Positions 34,190 to 46,379 of a stretch of DNA of 64,000 nt are shown here, in pieces. Made by a program: the position numbers and the translations under genes. Under the pieces are notes generated by a model. It was not told the origin of the DNA and did no database searches. It saw only the letters and a list, made by a program, of their open reading frames with translations. This DNA is from Callorhinus ursinus. Its lineage: Eukaryota; Chordata; Mammalia; Carnivora; Otariidae. Within the stretch, counting starts at the first letter, position 1; each line of letters begins with the position of its first letter. The DNA is taken from NCBI RefSeq assembly GCF_003265705.1, contig NW_020312785.1, positions 18,318,968-18,382,967 of the forward strand, read 5' to 3'.

Positions 34190-36929
34190 TAGTTTATATT
34201 CTGATAAGAATTGGTTTCATAGGTAATTGTAGTATTATAATTTTCATAATAAATGAGTAAGGGTGGCAAGTTTCTTCAGACTAGAATTTCTTGGCACTGC
34301 ATTTAAGTGGGCATTGACAAGGCCCATGGTCTGGTTATTAGTGATGTTCCAAAAATTAATCTTACTTATATTAAAGTATGTGTCAATAGCTTAGTCAGAA
34401 TATTAATTAATTAGCTAATTAATAGAATTACTAGACTATTTTGGAAAAATTTCAGATTTATAGAAAGATTGAGTGGATAGTACAGAGAACTCCTATACAT
34501 CCTTTTCCCATAGCAACCCCACACAGTTTCCCCTATAGTTAATATCTTACATGAGCATAGCCTGTCTGTTACACTTAATGAACCAACATTGGTACATTAT
34601 TATTAACTAAAGTATATAATTTTTTCAGACTTCCTTAGCTTTTACCTAATGCCTTCTTTCTGTTCTGGGATCATGTCTCCTAGTTTCTTCTAGGTTTTGA
34701 TAATTTTCAAGATTTTCCTTGTTTTTGATGACCTTGACAATTTTGGGGAGTACTCGTCAGATATATTGTAGGATGACCATCTACTGGAATTGGATGTTTT
34801 TCTCATCATTAGACAGGAGTTATGTGTTTTGGGGAGGAAGGTCACAGAGGTAAAGTGTATCATTTTTATCAAATCATATCAAGGGCACATACAATCTACA
34901 TGATTTGTGACCATTGATGTTGACCTTGGTCAACAGGCAGAAGGAATATTTTTCTGGGTTCTTCACTGTTACTTTCTTCCTCGTATTTTCATACTATACT
35001 CTTTGGAAGGAAGTCACCATGTGCAGCTTACATTTAAGAATGGGGAGTTATTTTCCTCAACCTTTAGGATGGAGTATCTAAATAATTTATGTGGAACTCT
35101 TCTGCATGGGAGATTTGTCTCTTCTTTCTCATTTGTTAACTTATTTAATCATTTATTTATATCAGTATGGACTCATGGATACTTATTTTAGCCTTTGGGT
35201 TACAGTCCAGGACTACTTTATTTTATTGCTCCAGTTGTTCCAGCTTTAACCATTGGGAGGTCTTTTAGTTGGCTCCTATGTCTCTTTGACCTTCTTCAGC
35301 ATGTTTTTAAATTAAAATTTTTAAAATTTGAGCACTGTAGTTCATCTCTTCATTCCTCTCACTCTCACCCTGAGCCCTGGCAACCATTGATTTTTTATGT
35401 GTCTCTAGTTTTATCTTTTCCAGAATGTGATGTAATTGGAGTCATGCACCATGTAGCATCATTCAGGCTAACTTCTTTCGCTTACAATATGCATTTAAGG
35501 TTCCTCCATGTCTTTTTGTGGCTTGATAGATCATTTTTTTTTTATCCTTGAATAACATTCCATTGCTTGGTTGGACTACAGTTTATCATTTGTTGAAGAA
35601 TATCTTGTGCTTCCAATTTGGGGTAATTATAAATAAAGCAGCTATAAACATTTGAGTGCAGATATTTTTATGGACATGTTTTTTACTCGGTCAGGTAGAT
35701 ACCTAAGAGCACGATTGCTGAAATGTATGGTAATACTATGTTTAGCTTTGTAAGAAAGTACCAAACTGTCTTCCAACGTGGCTGTACCTTCTTGTACATT
35801 TCCACCAGCAATGAACAGGAGTTCCTGTTGCTGCACTTGGTTGTCAGCATTTGTTATTGTCAGCTTTTGTGATTTCAGTCATTCTAGTAATGATACCTCA
35901 TTATCGTTTTAATTTGAAGCTCCCTAATGAAAAATGACGTTGAGCATCTTTTATATACTTATTTGCCTTCTGTACATCTTCTTTGATGAGGTGTATGTTC
36001 AGATCGTTTTACCATTTTTTTATTGAGTTGTTTTCTTATTATTGAGCTTTAGGAATTGTTTGCATATGTTAGATACAAATCTTTTGTCAGATATGTGTTT
36101 TGCAAATATTTTCTCATAGCATGTGACTTTCATTCTCTTATGGTTGTCTTTCGCAGAGCAAAAGTTTTCAATTTTAACGATGCCAACTTGCTAATTTTTT
36201 TTTTTTTCTGTGATCATCATGCTTTTGGTGTTGTATCTAAAAACTCATCCTCACACCAAGGTCACCTAGATGGTCTCCTGTGCTATCTTCTAGAAATTTT
36301 ATAGTTTTTAATTTTACATTTAGGTTGTGATCTATTAGAGTTAATTAGTTGAAAGGGGTAAGTCCCAAATCTAGATTTATTTTGCATACGGATATTCAAT
36401 TATTCCAGTACCATTTGTTGAAAAGACGATCTTGTTTCCATTTAATTGCCTTTGCTCCTTTGTCAAAGATCAGTTGGCTTTATTTGTGTGGGTTTATTTC
36501 TGGGTCTTATGTTTTGTTTCATTGATCTATGTGTCTGTTCTTTTGCCAAAACCATGTTCTTTTGGTTACTGTAGCTTTATATTAAGTCTTGAAGTGAGAC
36601 AGTCTCATTTTCTAACTTGTTTTACATCTTTAATATCGTGTTGACTATTCTGAATCTTTCATCTTCCCATATAAACTTTGGAATGACTTTATTATATTAT
36701 ATCCATCCACAAAATAACTTTCTGGAATCTTGATTTGGATTACCTTGAAACTATAGATCAAGTTGGTAGGAACTGACGTCTTAACAATATTGAATCTTCC
36801 TGTCCATGAGCATGGAATATCTCTCTATGTATTTAGATATTCCTTAATTTCTTCTATCAGATTTTTGTAGTTATTATCATATAAATGCTGTATATATTTT
36901 GGATTTATATCTGATTATTACATTATTTT

Positions 36930-37049
36930 CTTGTTCTTTTTTTTTTTTTATATGGAATGCTTCACAAACTTGCATGTCATCCTTGAGCAGGGGCCATGCT
37001 AATCTCTGTATTGTTCCAATTTTGGTGTATGTTCTCCCAAAGAGAGCAG
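36930..37049 (-). pseudogene. RNU6 (pseudogene): Processed U6 snRNA pseudogene
   Basis: The minus strand matches U6 spliceosomal snRNA nearly end to end: 'gggagaacatacaccaaaat' near the 5' region, 'attagcatggcccctgctca', 'aggatgacatgcaagtttgt' and 'gaagcattccatat' followed by an A-rich tail. Small internal deletions occur (for example in 'caatacagagattagcat', about 3 nt shorter than U6), and the first bases are altered. A perfect 14-bp TSD 'tattacattatttt' flanks it at 36916-36929 and 37050-37063, showing L1-mediated retroposition of U6 RNA into the old L1. Probably not expressed: the upstream Pol III promoter elements of true U6 genes are not expected to be carried along. Confidence 0.95.
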
Positions 37050-37104
37050 TATTACATTATTTTTGGTCCTAATGTAAATAGTATTGTGTTTTAAATTCAA
37101 ATTC

Positions 37105-37285
37105 CAGGGGCGCCTGGGTGGCTCAGTCGTTAAGCGTCTGCTCAGGTCATAGTCCCAGGGTCCTGGGATTGAGCCCCGCATCAGGCTCCCTGCTAGGCGG
37201 GGAGCCTGATTCTCCCTCTGTCTCTGCCTCTCTCTCTCTCTCTCTCTCTGACTCTCATGAATAAATGAATAAAACATTAAAAAAA
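37105..37285 (+). mobile_element. SINEC with perfect 13-bp TSD
   Basis: Head 'aggggcgcctgggtggctca' at about 37106, long CT run, 'tgactctcatgaataaatga' and A tail. The TSD 'taaattcaaattc' is identical at 37092-37104 and 37286-37298. About 40 bp from the U6 copy. Confidence 0.95.
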
Positions 37286-38070
37286 TAAATTCAAATTCAA
37301 ATTTTTCATCATTGGTATATAGGAAAACAATTGACTTTTGTATATTAACTTTGTATTTTGCACTTTTGCTATGATGACTTATTTATTCCAGGAGGGTTTT
37401 TTTTGTGATTCTTTGGGATTTTCTACATAGACAATCATGTCATCTCTAAACAAGGACAATTTTATTTCTTACTTCAAACACGGTATACACTTTATTTCCA
37501 TTTTTTTTGGTATTAATGTGTTAGTTAGGACTTGTAGTATAATGTTGAATAGGAGTTATAAGAGGGAATGTCCTGGCTTTGTTTTCAGTCTTAGTGGTAA
37601 AGATTTGGTTTCTCACCTTGAGTATGATGTTAACTATACGTTCTTTACAGATGTTCTTTATCAAATTGACTAAGTTCCCCTTCATTCCTAGTTTGCTGAG
37701 AGTTTTTATCATGGATTAGTGTAGGATGTTAGGGTGTTTCAAATATTTTTTTAACATCAATTGATATGATCATGTAAATTTTCTTCTTTAGCCTGCTTAT
37801 ATGATTGATTACATTAATTGATTAACATTTGTTGAACCAGTCTTACGTATCTGGAATAAATCCCACTTAGTCATGGTATATAATTCTTTTTATATATTGT
37901 TGGATTTGATTATATTGTATTGAGGATTTTTGCATCTATGTTTATGAGAGATACTGGCCTGAAGTTTTCCTTTCTTGTAATTATTGTCTTCATTTGGTTT
38001 CAGTATTACTTTTTAATGGAGATATTCCTGGTTTTTGGTTAGGATTTTTAGCAATGAAATAACACCTATT

Positions 38071-38339
38071 TTATGCCTTCTAATTAAATTAAATTTGATT
38101 TATTTCAATTTGATTCAATTAATTCGATTCAGTACCATCATTAAATAATGTATAAGGCATTCTGAGATGTACTGAACTAGATGATAGATAAAACAGGTTC
38201 CAACTTCTTGAGGCTGACAATCAATGAATATGTACCCTTAAGAGAACAAATTCTAGGTCATATTAGTTAGTGATAGAAAAAGGAAGTTCTTTGAAAACTG
38301 TTTAACAAAGCTTTGGTAGACGAATGAATTTATGTATCT
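38071..38339. other. AT-rich spacer
   Basis: Contains 'aattaaattaaatttgattt' style low-complexity sequence at 38080-38130. No gene. Confidence 0.5.
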
Positions 38340-38475
38340 ATCTTAGAATATTTGCTTCTGAGGAGCATGGATTTTACCTGTTTTTGTTTTCATTGTATCC
38401 TTAGGGCTTAGGACAGCTTCTGAAATAGAATGAATATTAAAGAAATTTTTATTGAATAAAGAAATAAATTGTTGG
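38340..38475 (+). repeat. L2 LINE 3'-end fossil
   Basis: 'tttacctgtttttgttttcattgtatccttagggcttaggacagcttctg' and 'tattgaataaagaaata' match the L2 3' terminus ('tgtatccccagggcctagaacagtgcctg', 'tattgaatgaat'). Confidence 0.65.
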
Positions 38476-38985
38476 TATATTTCTGAATGATGATCTGCAA
38501 CTGGTATTCTAAACCTAGAATAGGTATTCTTCAACTGTCCTAGCAACATTTTTAAGTGCTTAATATAAGTGCTGTCCTTGACAATTTTTAAATAATTTTC
38601 ATAATAACATTTTATTTTTTTGTCACAGTATCTTAACATCATTGCAGTTGCCAATTATAAAAATATTTTAAATTATGTTTTGATATATTTTTGATTGATC
38701 ACTTAGGAGGATATAAAGAAAATAATTTTATTCTAAAATTAACCCATTTCCAAAATCACATAAATGAATTAATTCTTATTTTAATGAGATTTTCACTTCA
38801 CCACACACATAGTACTTGTGGTCCTCTTTCCCCTTCTCAGTGAAGTTACCTGTCGTGTTCAATATAATCATAATGGTCATTACTGTGGGTCAGAAAGAGT
38901 GTCCCTTCATTGACCCATGCACAATTTTTTATTTTGGTCTTATACCTCTACTTTTCTCTTAGTTCTTGGGCTGTATAATATGATA
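38476..38985. other. Unique DNA, nothing recognised
   Basis: AT-rich; the 103-codon minus-strand frame overlapping 38343-38654 has no recognisable content. Confidence 0.5.
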
Positions 38986-38989
38986 TACT

Positions 38990-39175
38990 GATCACATGTG
39001 CTTACTGAGCATTAAATGTGGCTAGTGCCACAAGACGAAATTATATTTTCGATATATTGGGTTAAATAAAATGTATTAATAAATGGATTTTACCTGTTTT
39101 TTTAATGTATCTACTTGGGGATTTAAAATTACATATGTTTATCATATTATATTTCTGTTGCACAATTTGGAGACT
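38990..39175 (+). repeat. hAT-type MITE remnant
   Basis: 'cttactgagcattaaatgtggctagtgcc', 'cgatatattgggttaaataaaa', 'tttaaaattacatatgtttatcatattatatttctgttg' follow the order of an ancient non-autonomous DNA transposon ('aaatgtggctagtg ... atttctattggacagc'). Family name uncertain. Confidence 0.6.
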
Positions 39176-40238
39176 GTTAAGGATATGTGTAAGATTGCTA
39201 TTTATTTGTCACTGGGAAGAAACTAATTGTGATTTTTAAATTGTTTATCATGCATCTACTGATTTTTTAGATGCCCAGAGAAAAGCACAAGCAACTTGCC
39301 CCACCTAAACATTGATGTTTCCAACAGGCTTTTCCAATGGTGGGAAGTTGGTAACCAAATGGTTGAGTCCAATATTTATGAAAGAAGATGACCCCAATGA
39401 GCCAAATTCTATATCTAGATAATCTAGATAACATGATTAGACAGTTTTATTTTCCTTGACATGAGTATTAATACTGTATTAGAGTTTATTCCTGAGTCTT
39501 TACCTGGTTTGGATTCCTACACCACATTCAAATTAGTGTAGTTTCTCTGCTCCTTTTCCATCAGGGGAGGCAGCTTCTGTTTTACTCTGAACATTCTCAT
39601 TATCTGTACTACTAGCTTTTGAATCACACTATGTTATTTCTCTAGCCTTGAGGTCTGTGCCTTTCACATTCTGCAGACCATCACACAATTTCCCCCATTT
39701 TTTTTTCCTGGCAAATTTGTCTTGGGTAATTTATGCTTCATTTATATTTCCACATGAATAAAATAATCTAACTCATTCATCATTTTGATTGCTATCCTTG
39801 GGAACATTTCCTATATTTAAACTATTCTGGATTAGAGAAACCTCAGTACTTTTCCTTCCTTAAAATAAGTGCAATCTCCATTTCATGAACAAGTTGTGTT
39901 CCAAAAGGATAGGAATCGTCACAGCTGGAGTTTCAGTCCCAAGGCTAGTTCACCAATCACATTGTATACCAAAAGTATTGTGTCAATAATGCTGTGCAAT
40001 TTAACACTGCATACTTAAATGTCTCTATGAAAAACCATACGTTTTCAGTTTGGGATAGTAATAGTGCATCTTCTTTTACTGTGATGGAATTATAGAAGTC
40101 TCCCTGATAATCCTGTCTTTTAGCAAGAAGAAGGGGGAAACTTTTTAAATTAATTTTTGTGGGTACCACTGGGGCCAGTTTAGTGATTTAAGTAGCTGAG
40201 GTGTTGGGGAGAAAACTCACTTTTTGGCACTAGATTCT
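39176..40238. other. Unique DNA, nothing recognised
   Basis: AT-rich, no gene; a 70-codon minus-strand frame at 39957-40169 is unremarkable. Confidence 0.5.
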
Positions 40239-40349
40239 GACATTTATTTATTTATTTATCTATCTATCTATCTATCTATCATCTATCTATCTATCTATCT
40301 ATCTCTTTCTTTTCTTCTTTCCTTCTTTCTTTTCTTTTCTTTCTTTCCT

Positions 40350-40426
<77 letters not shown>

Positions 40427-40585
40427 TTTCTTTTCTTTCTTTCTTCTCTCTTTCCTCCCTCTCTCTCTCTCTTTCTTCCCTTCCCTTTCCTCCCTCCCTT
40501 CCTTCCTTTCTCTTTCCTTTTCCTTTTTTCTTTCTTTTCTTCCCTTCCTTCCCTCCTTCCTTCCTTCCTTCCTTCCTTCCTCTTT
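40239..40585. repeat. Composite tetranucleotide microsatellite (TTTA/TCTA/TTTC/TTCC)
   Basis: The tract passes through four motifs in order: (ttta) at about 40243-40257, (tcta) 40258-40302 with one slip, (tttc) about 40303-40460 with its longest pure part at 40347-40424, and (ccct)/(ttcc) to 40581. One strand is pure pyrimidine for over 280 bp. The frames across it (Ser/Phe-rich plus, Lys/Arg-rich minus) are artefacts. Confidence 0.97.
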
Positions 40586-40793
40586 GTTCCCCTACTTTGT
40601 TTCGTAGCACCATCTATGGCTTAGAAGTAAAGTTTCTGTTCATCATGATCTAATACAGAAGAAAAATAGTATTTTTTTCCTCTTCTTTTCTAAAACAAAT
40701 TTTCTTTCTCATTATTTATTTGCCATTTGTAGAAATAAGGCAATAACAGTTTTTTCTAGGTGACATTACCCTTCTTCTTTCACTTAGTGATTT

Positions 40794-40819
40794 TATTTTA
40801 TTTTTTAAAATTATTTTTT
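40794..40819 (-). mobile_element. Possible tail-only retroposition event (26 bp)
   Basis: The 16-bp sequence 'tttcacttagtgattt' is repeated exactly at 40778-40793 and 40820-40835, with only 26 bp of A/T sequence between. The minus strand reads 'aaaaaataattttaaaaaat' and on, like a bare A-rich tail. A simple tandem duplication is the alternative. Confidence 0.6.
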
Positions 40820-40899
40820 TTTCACTTAGTGATTTAGAGGTGCATATGGATGGTGGAAGATAATCTTTATACAAAAAGGGTGTAAAGAACATCAGTCCA

Positions 40900-41098
40900 G
40901 GGTGCCTGGGTGGCTCAGTTGGTTAAGCGACTGCCTTCAGCTCAGGTCATGATCCTGGAGTCCCAGGATCGAGTCCCACATCGGGCTCCCTGCTCGGTGG
41001 GGAGTCTGCTTCTCCCTCTGACCCTCTTCCCTCTCGTGCTCTCTATCTCTCATTCTCTCTCTCTCAAATAAATAAATAAAATCTTTAAAAAAAAAAAA
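40900..41098 (+). mobile_element. SINEC, youngest-looking copy, perfect 16-bp TSD
   Basis: Head 'gggtgcctgggtggctcagt', tRNA-like A box near 40911-40922 and B box 'ggatcgagtcc' at 40967-40977, body, CT run, 'aaataaataaataaaatct' and a 15-A tail. TSD 'aaagaacatcagtcca' identical at 40884-40899 and 41099-41114. The intact boxes mean Pol III initiation is possible in principle. Confidence 0.97.
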
Positions 41099-41114
41099 AA
41101 AGAACATCAGTCCA

Positions 41115-42705
41115 CATTTCAATGGAAAACCAGTCAGAGGCCATGCTGGAGCTTCACCAAAGGCACTAGCTCTGAGATGGGAGAAGCTCTTATTATGGAA
41201 TCTGGGATGAGAGCTGATAAAGACAGAGCAGTGGAAATGACCAGGTCTAGGAGAGGAGGAGGGTGGAGGTGTGGCCGCTTACTGAGATTGTAGCACTTCT
41301 TTCTTTAGTTTTTTTTCTCTTCTGACCTTAACTAAGGGAAAGGCTGAGAGGTGGAGAGAAGATGAATCAACAGGACAAAATCTTAGTTAGGCTGAAGCCA
41401 AGGAGAAAAGGGAGGTAGAATAATTTTCAAGATATTTCCCTATTTTGAATGTATATTTGCTCATCTCACATTTGTTTACTTTGAAGAGCTTTGAATATCC
41501 TTTGTATCATCAACAGCTTCCCTCCTCCTTTAAAAGACACCTTACATATGTCATGGTTTGTACTCAGTTAACCCTGTGTTTGTGGAATTCAACTTTAAAT
41601 TCATGGAAATGATAGCCATTGAGTGTTTAGGTATAGTAGGTGCCATTTCAGAACCTGTAAATAGGTTTAAACTGGGGTCCTTGAAGTTCATGAACTTGCA
41701 AACTATATTAGAAAGCATGCTCCTTGGAACATTCACTTCAGGTGGGAAACAAAAAAAAGTGACCTGAGGTGACTTGTGATGCATGTGAATAAGCAAAGTT
41801 AAATAAATTTATTTTGCGGCAGAATTTTACTGCTATCTTAACATGATACACATATATTGTAACTCTCCACAATAGAGATGCAGTGTTCATCACTCAAAGA
41901 TATTATTAGCCAGAGAATTCTTTTTAAAACACTACTTCCAAGAACTAGGATGGTTTGGAACACAATATGTGAAATGCCGAAATATATTTCATTTTAATAT
42001 CATTTTCCACATGTTTTAAGGCTAGGCCTTTTCTAAAACATAAATCTAAGAGCTCAAGGAAAAAAGTCTTCATTTTTTGGTATTTGTCATGCTGCAATTT
42101 TATCAGCATTACTTATTTGAAATCAACTGGAGAATTTATTTGGAAAAAAGGAGTTCTATAACAAAACAAAATATGATAACCACTAATCTAGCCAAGTGCC
42201 TCATTTTTGTAAGTTAGAAAACTCGGGGCCATACATTCCTTGAAGTGATTTATTATAGATCTTATAACAAGCTAAGCCTCAGAACCCTAGTCCAGTATTC
42301 TTTTGTATTCCCCAAACTACAGTGAATATGTCCAGTAAAGCTCAGATATAGTAAACATGGGCTATGTAATACAGACCCCACTCAGTGACAACAAAATTTA
42401 GTTCTTCTCAACCTATTCCTCAAGAGTATTTGCTTATTTATTTCATGCATATATTTTTTTCTCAAGTTAAATTAAGGTACTTCACTGATGTTTTATTCTT
42501 ATACAAATTGTACTTCATTGGACTAAAAGATATGCAATAATATTTTATTAAATTCTGTAATATTTTTCTTTCTCAATTAAAGTGATTACACTAATATATG
42601 TTAAATAACCTTTTTGCTGCATATTCCTATTGTTCTTTCTTTCTTATGGCTCCATTTTCTCATTCTTGGCTTAAAATTCTCAGCTGCCAGTCATTGTGAT
42701 GAAGG
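41115..42705. other. Unique DNA, nothing recognised
   Basis: 1.6 kb without named repeats or supportable genes. The opposite-strand frames at 41551-41796 (81 codons) and 41558-41767 (69 codons) have no domain. Confidence 0.45.
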
Positions 42706-42835
42706 AACATGATTATGGGCTTTGGAGTGAATCACAACTGTTCTTGAATTCCAACTCCATTTACTAGCTGTGTGACTTTGGGCAGATCACAAAACTTCTA
42801 TGAGCCTAAATTTTCTCAACAAAAATGTGGTGTGA
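42706..42835 (+). repeat. MIR SINE
   Basis: 'gattatgggctttggagtga', 'tgaattccaactcc', 'tactagctgtgtgactttgggcagatcac', 'aaacttctatgagcctaaattttctca' are the MIR core and 3' region, sense strand. Confidence 0.9.
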
Positions 42836-43515
42836 GTCAGCTTCATTGGTTACCCCGAAGTTCACAGATTTTTCTATTCAGACCTTAGACAAAGTCTTAA
42901 ACCCTAGGTATGTTCTTTTTGCTTTTTTTCTCCCCCTCCTTCCCTTCCTTCCTCTCTCCCTTCATTATTCCTTGTCCAATTCTCCCCTACCATGTAGCAA
43001 ACAAAACCTAACATATCCATTGGTGGTATTGTTGGGTTGCTTTAGGGGATGTGTTTCCTCAGCCTGTGTTGAATTAGACACAGGTTCTCCAACTATTAAT
43101 CTATTTTATAATTTATAGGACAAGGATTTTTTTTTTTTGCTTTAAAGCAAATCACTTTGTAAAAGTAGATGAGAAAGGGCAAATAAAGCAGGTCGTAGGA
43201 AAATCGGAAAGCTTAAAAATGTTATTTTGTTGTAGTTTTCGTGCCTCTTCTAGAGATCCCATTTCCTTTCTTGCTGTCTTGAAATCCATTTTAGATTTCT
43301 GTTTTCAACTTTCATTTCTAAAGGTAGGATTCATCAGTTTGCACCGCCTTCCTTAATTTTACTCAGGGAATGAAACAGACATTCTAACCCATCATATTTG
43401 ATGTATCCAGGTAAATCATCAGTCACTTCTCACTTCTGATGGGGAATAGGCATTCTTGAGAATCTCTGCACAGTGTATCTTCTACCTCAACAGACTACTC
43501 CGAAGCATCCTTACC
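42836..43515. other. Unique DNA, nothing recognised
   Basis: A pyrimidine-rich stretch lies at 42920-42960. No gene supported. Confidence 0.5.
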
Positions 43516-43517
43516 CA

Positions 43518-43605
43518 TTGTCATCATGAGGATTGAACAAGACAGAATGGTGTCTGTATGGTGTCTTGCCAGTTTCATAGTATGTCATCAGAAAATGTTA
43601 GTTTC
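43518..43605 (+). repeat. MIR 3'-part fossil
   Basis: 'catcatgaggattgaacaagacagaa', 'gccagtttcatagtatgtca' and 'aaatgttagt' parallel the MIR 'gtgaggattaaatgagataat', 'tggcacatagtaggtgctca', 'aaatgttagt'. Confidence 0.5.
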
Positions 43606-46370
43606 CCTTTTCTCCTTTTTCCTTCAAGGAGTTATTCCAAAGTGGGAAGGAGAACAGAGACTGTCACCCATTCCATTCCATGTAAAGAAAATTATTAGTG
43701 ACTAATTCCATGAACTGATTTATATCATAATTTAATTTAGCTTTCTTACCACTTTTCCATGTGCTTCTGACTGCTCTGCGTTAGGTTTTCGCTACCTCTA
43801 CTTTTTGGGAAACTCACTGCTAGCACCTTCCCTTACATGCAGTTTTTTATTCATTTTTTTTCTTCTCAATATTTTTTTTTTCTGTTTAAGCTTGTCACTT
43901 GACTATGCCTTTTACTCTCTTGTCTATACAGTCTTCCAAGATGCCACTTTACCAAAAATGCCGATTTTGTGGTTTGCCAGTCCATAGTCCTTATGCATGT
44001 AGTGTATGAGTTCTCCATGTTTTTCTATCCTCATCTCAATACAGTCCCTCTTGGGTTTTATAAGCCAGGAACAGCTGAACCACATCAACCCATGTGAACA
44101 TCAGGGGTTGCTTTATCAACTTTCCTTCATAGATTCTCCCACAACTGGCCCATAATGCTATATGTCAAGCAGGTAGAGTGATAGAGCCCTAACAAGAGTA
44201 ATTATACCCACATCTTTCAAAACTAAACAGCTGTGTTATATTCAAACTCCACTACATATAAATGAGAAAGCTTGCATTTGGACACTTGTCTGTGTTTTGC
44301 TTCCAGGGAATTATCTAGATACTTTGCTCATTTATGAAGACATTCTGCCTTTAAAAACATTTAGATAGGAAAATTTTGCTGCAGCTATTACAAAAGTTGA
44401 AATTGAAGCCAAAACATTCAAGCCAACATTCATGCAAGTATATCGTTTGCTGTACAGTTAGAATTTGGAATAATTACGTCACTCATGAAAGATAGTTTAG
44501 TGTGTTCCAAGTGGCACTGTTTAAATTTCCATTTGCTATTGTGTAGAATCAGCTAAATGATATAGTTAAAATTGAGCAAGTAAGTGAAATTAGGAACAGG
44601 GTGACTATAACATTTTAAAGCATTTTGGCATTTTGAAAACTAAATTTTCATGTTCCCCTAGTAGCAGAGGTCACTGGCATTGTAACATTTTCTTTTGTCC
44701 CCTTGGGTTGTTGCTGCCATCAAAATTACATCATTTTAAAGAGTCCTAACTAGCTGAGAAGATCAACAAATAACCTGCAGCTTCTTCCACTGTTATTACA
44801 TGTTGAAGTAGAAATTAGTTCTTTGTGTCAAATTTTCCAGTAGGAGAAGAAAAAATTTATCTTTTGTCAAAGTAACTAAGAAAATCACTAAAGAGCCTAT
44901 ATGGCTTTAGTCTTACTAGACACTCATTTTGTTATCTTTAGTGAGATTCTGAGAGAAAGTAACAGAAAATGTTAAGAACCAATCTATATAGACTCTGGTC
45001 CCTCAGAGGGAGGTTGGCACTTTATATCAGGAAGAGAAGACTGGCTATCACTTTATGTATTCTTAGAAACTTAAAAATGTCGGACAGGACTACTGAAAGA
45101 GTCCTTGACACTGTATAATTTGGATAGTGAAAGAAAGTATGTCTGTGAAGGATCTGGGACTCTTCCATGTTCCAAAAGTGCTGTAAGAACTGGTGATGAG
45201 GAGAGAGCAGTAAAGATTCGGTGGAGTCTACAGCATTCTGGAATTTCTGTTCTTAAGCATGCTGCATTTCTCTATATTCCTTCACCTGTTGTTCTTCAGT
45301 GCTTCCATTATCAGATTTTTGTACTACAGGTTAAGCACTAGAATCCTACAAAAAATTTAAGCTATCCTAGGTCAAATCTTTTTCTTCATAATAAAACTAA
45401 GATATTTAAGCTGAGCATAACTGACCTTCAATACAGATATAAAAGGCTCAGTACTGCAACTAAATTTTATAAACTTATTTTACCCACTTCTGTTGCTTGC
45501 AGTTGTCTTTAAGGTAATAATCCACATTCATCCAGAGCACAGGATATTTTCCACTTCTTGGAGTCATGAATATCAGAGATTTACTACACACTTTGAAAAG
45601 TATTTCTTCCTTTTGTTAACTATCTTTTATTAATCCTGCTCCCTTCAACTATCAAGTGACATTTAAGTCCAGTATTTTTAGACTTTCTGCATTCTTTAAG
45701 TATTTTTTTAATTTCAGCTCCCTTTTAAAAATAAATTTACATTTTCAGATAAAGTTACCTAAATTTTCTATCCTTAAATAGAAGTCAGTTCATCATTTAT
45801 TCATTGTGAATGCCTTTCTATGAACACACCTAACTTGGCTTTCCTAAAATATAGATTCCAGAGCTGCCAAAGTCAAGGACTTACGTTGTTACACAAGCAA
45901 AGCAACTTAAAAAAAAATACCCTTCCTTATTATATTATCTTCTAGGAGCAGTCTATATGATCTGTGATGTATGATAATCACAAATAGAGTATCTTTCATT
46001 TTTCAAAAGGGAAGCTCAACTACCACTTTTCTACGCTCTCATTGAGCTTACTAAGATTTTTTTTTTTTGCAACTTGTGATTTTTTTTTTTATAAGAAAGC
46101 TTATTGTTAACTGAAACTTGGGAGGTTTCTCAGTGTCTCCCCTCTTTCTTGTCACCTAAAACTATAGTCCCTAATGCCTTGTCATCATTGATACCTGGGG
46201 AAGAAAATCTATTGTGATTCATTCCTATCTATTAAGGCTACTTATGAGACAAAAACAAACATCATTTTACATTTATACAAAACTTGTAATAGAAAATGTA
46301 AAAGTAGTGACACCAACAGTAAACCTCCCCTGAACCTATTTTTAGCCCGCCCAAGAATCTTAAAATTAAG
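43606..46370. other. 2.8 kb repeat-poor tract
   Basis: No named repeat or gene. Around 44476 the sequence 'attacgtcactcatg' contains an ATF/CRE-like 'tgacgtaa' on the minus strand. The 44200-44800 portion is a candidate conserved element by absence of repeats only. Confidence 0.4.
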
Positions 46371-46379
46371 ATGTACCTC

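Larger units (their letters stand above)
34435..38070 (-). mobile_element. Old LINE-1 (L1M type), antisense, host of later insertions
   Basis: The left part is an antisense L1 3' UTR ('ggaaaaatttcagatttatag', 'gtacagagaactcctatac'). Antisense ORF2 follows, for example 'cctttgtcaaagatcagttggcttta' (36452) and the minus-strand frame 37521-37712 with MIKTLSKLGMKGNLVNLIKNI, an ORF2 reverse-transcriptase segment. It is 5'-truncated near 38070 and holds a U6 copy (36930) and a SINE (37105). Many stops; no coding function. Confidence 0.85.

Noticed and set aside
40224..40613. 127-codon Ser/Phe/Leu-rich frame and 104-codon Lys/Arg/Glu-rich frame
   Set aside because: Pure translation of the tetranucleotide microsatellite.
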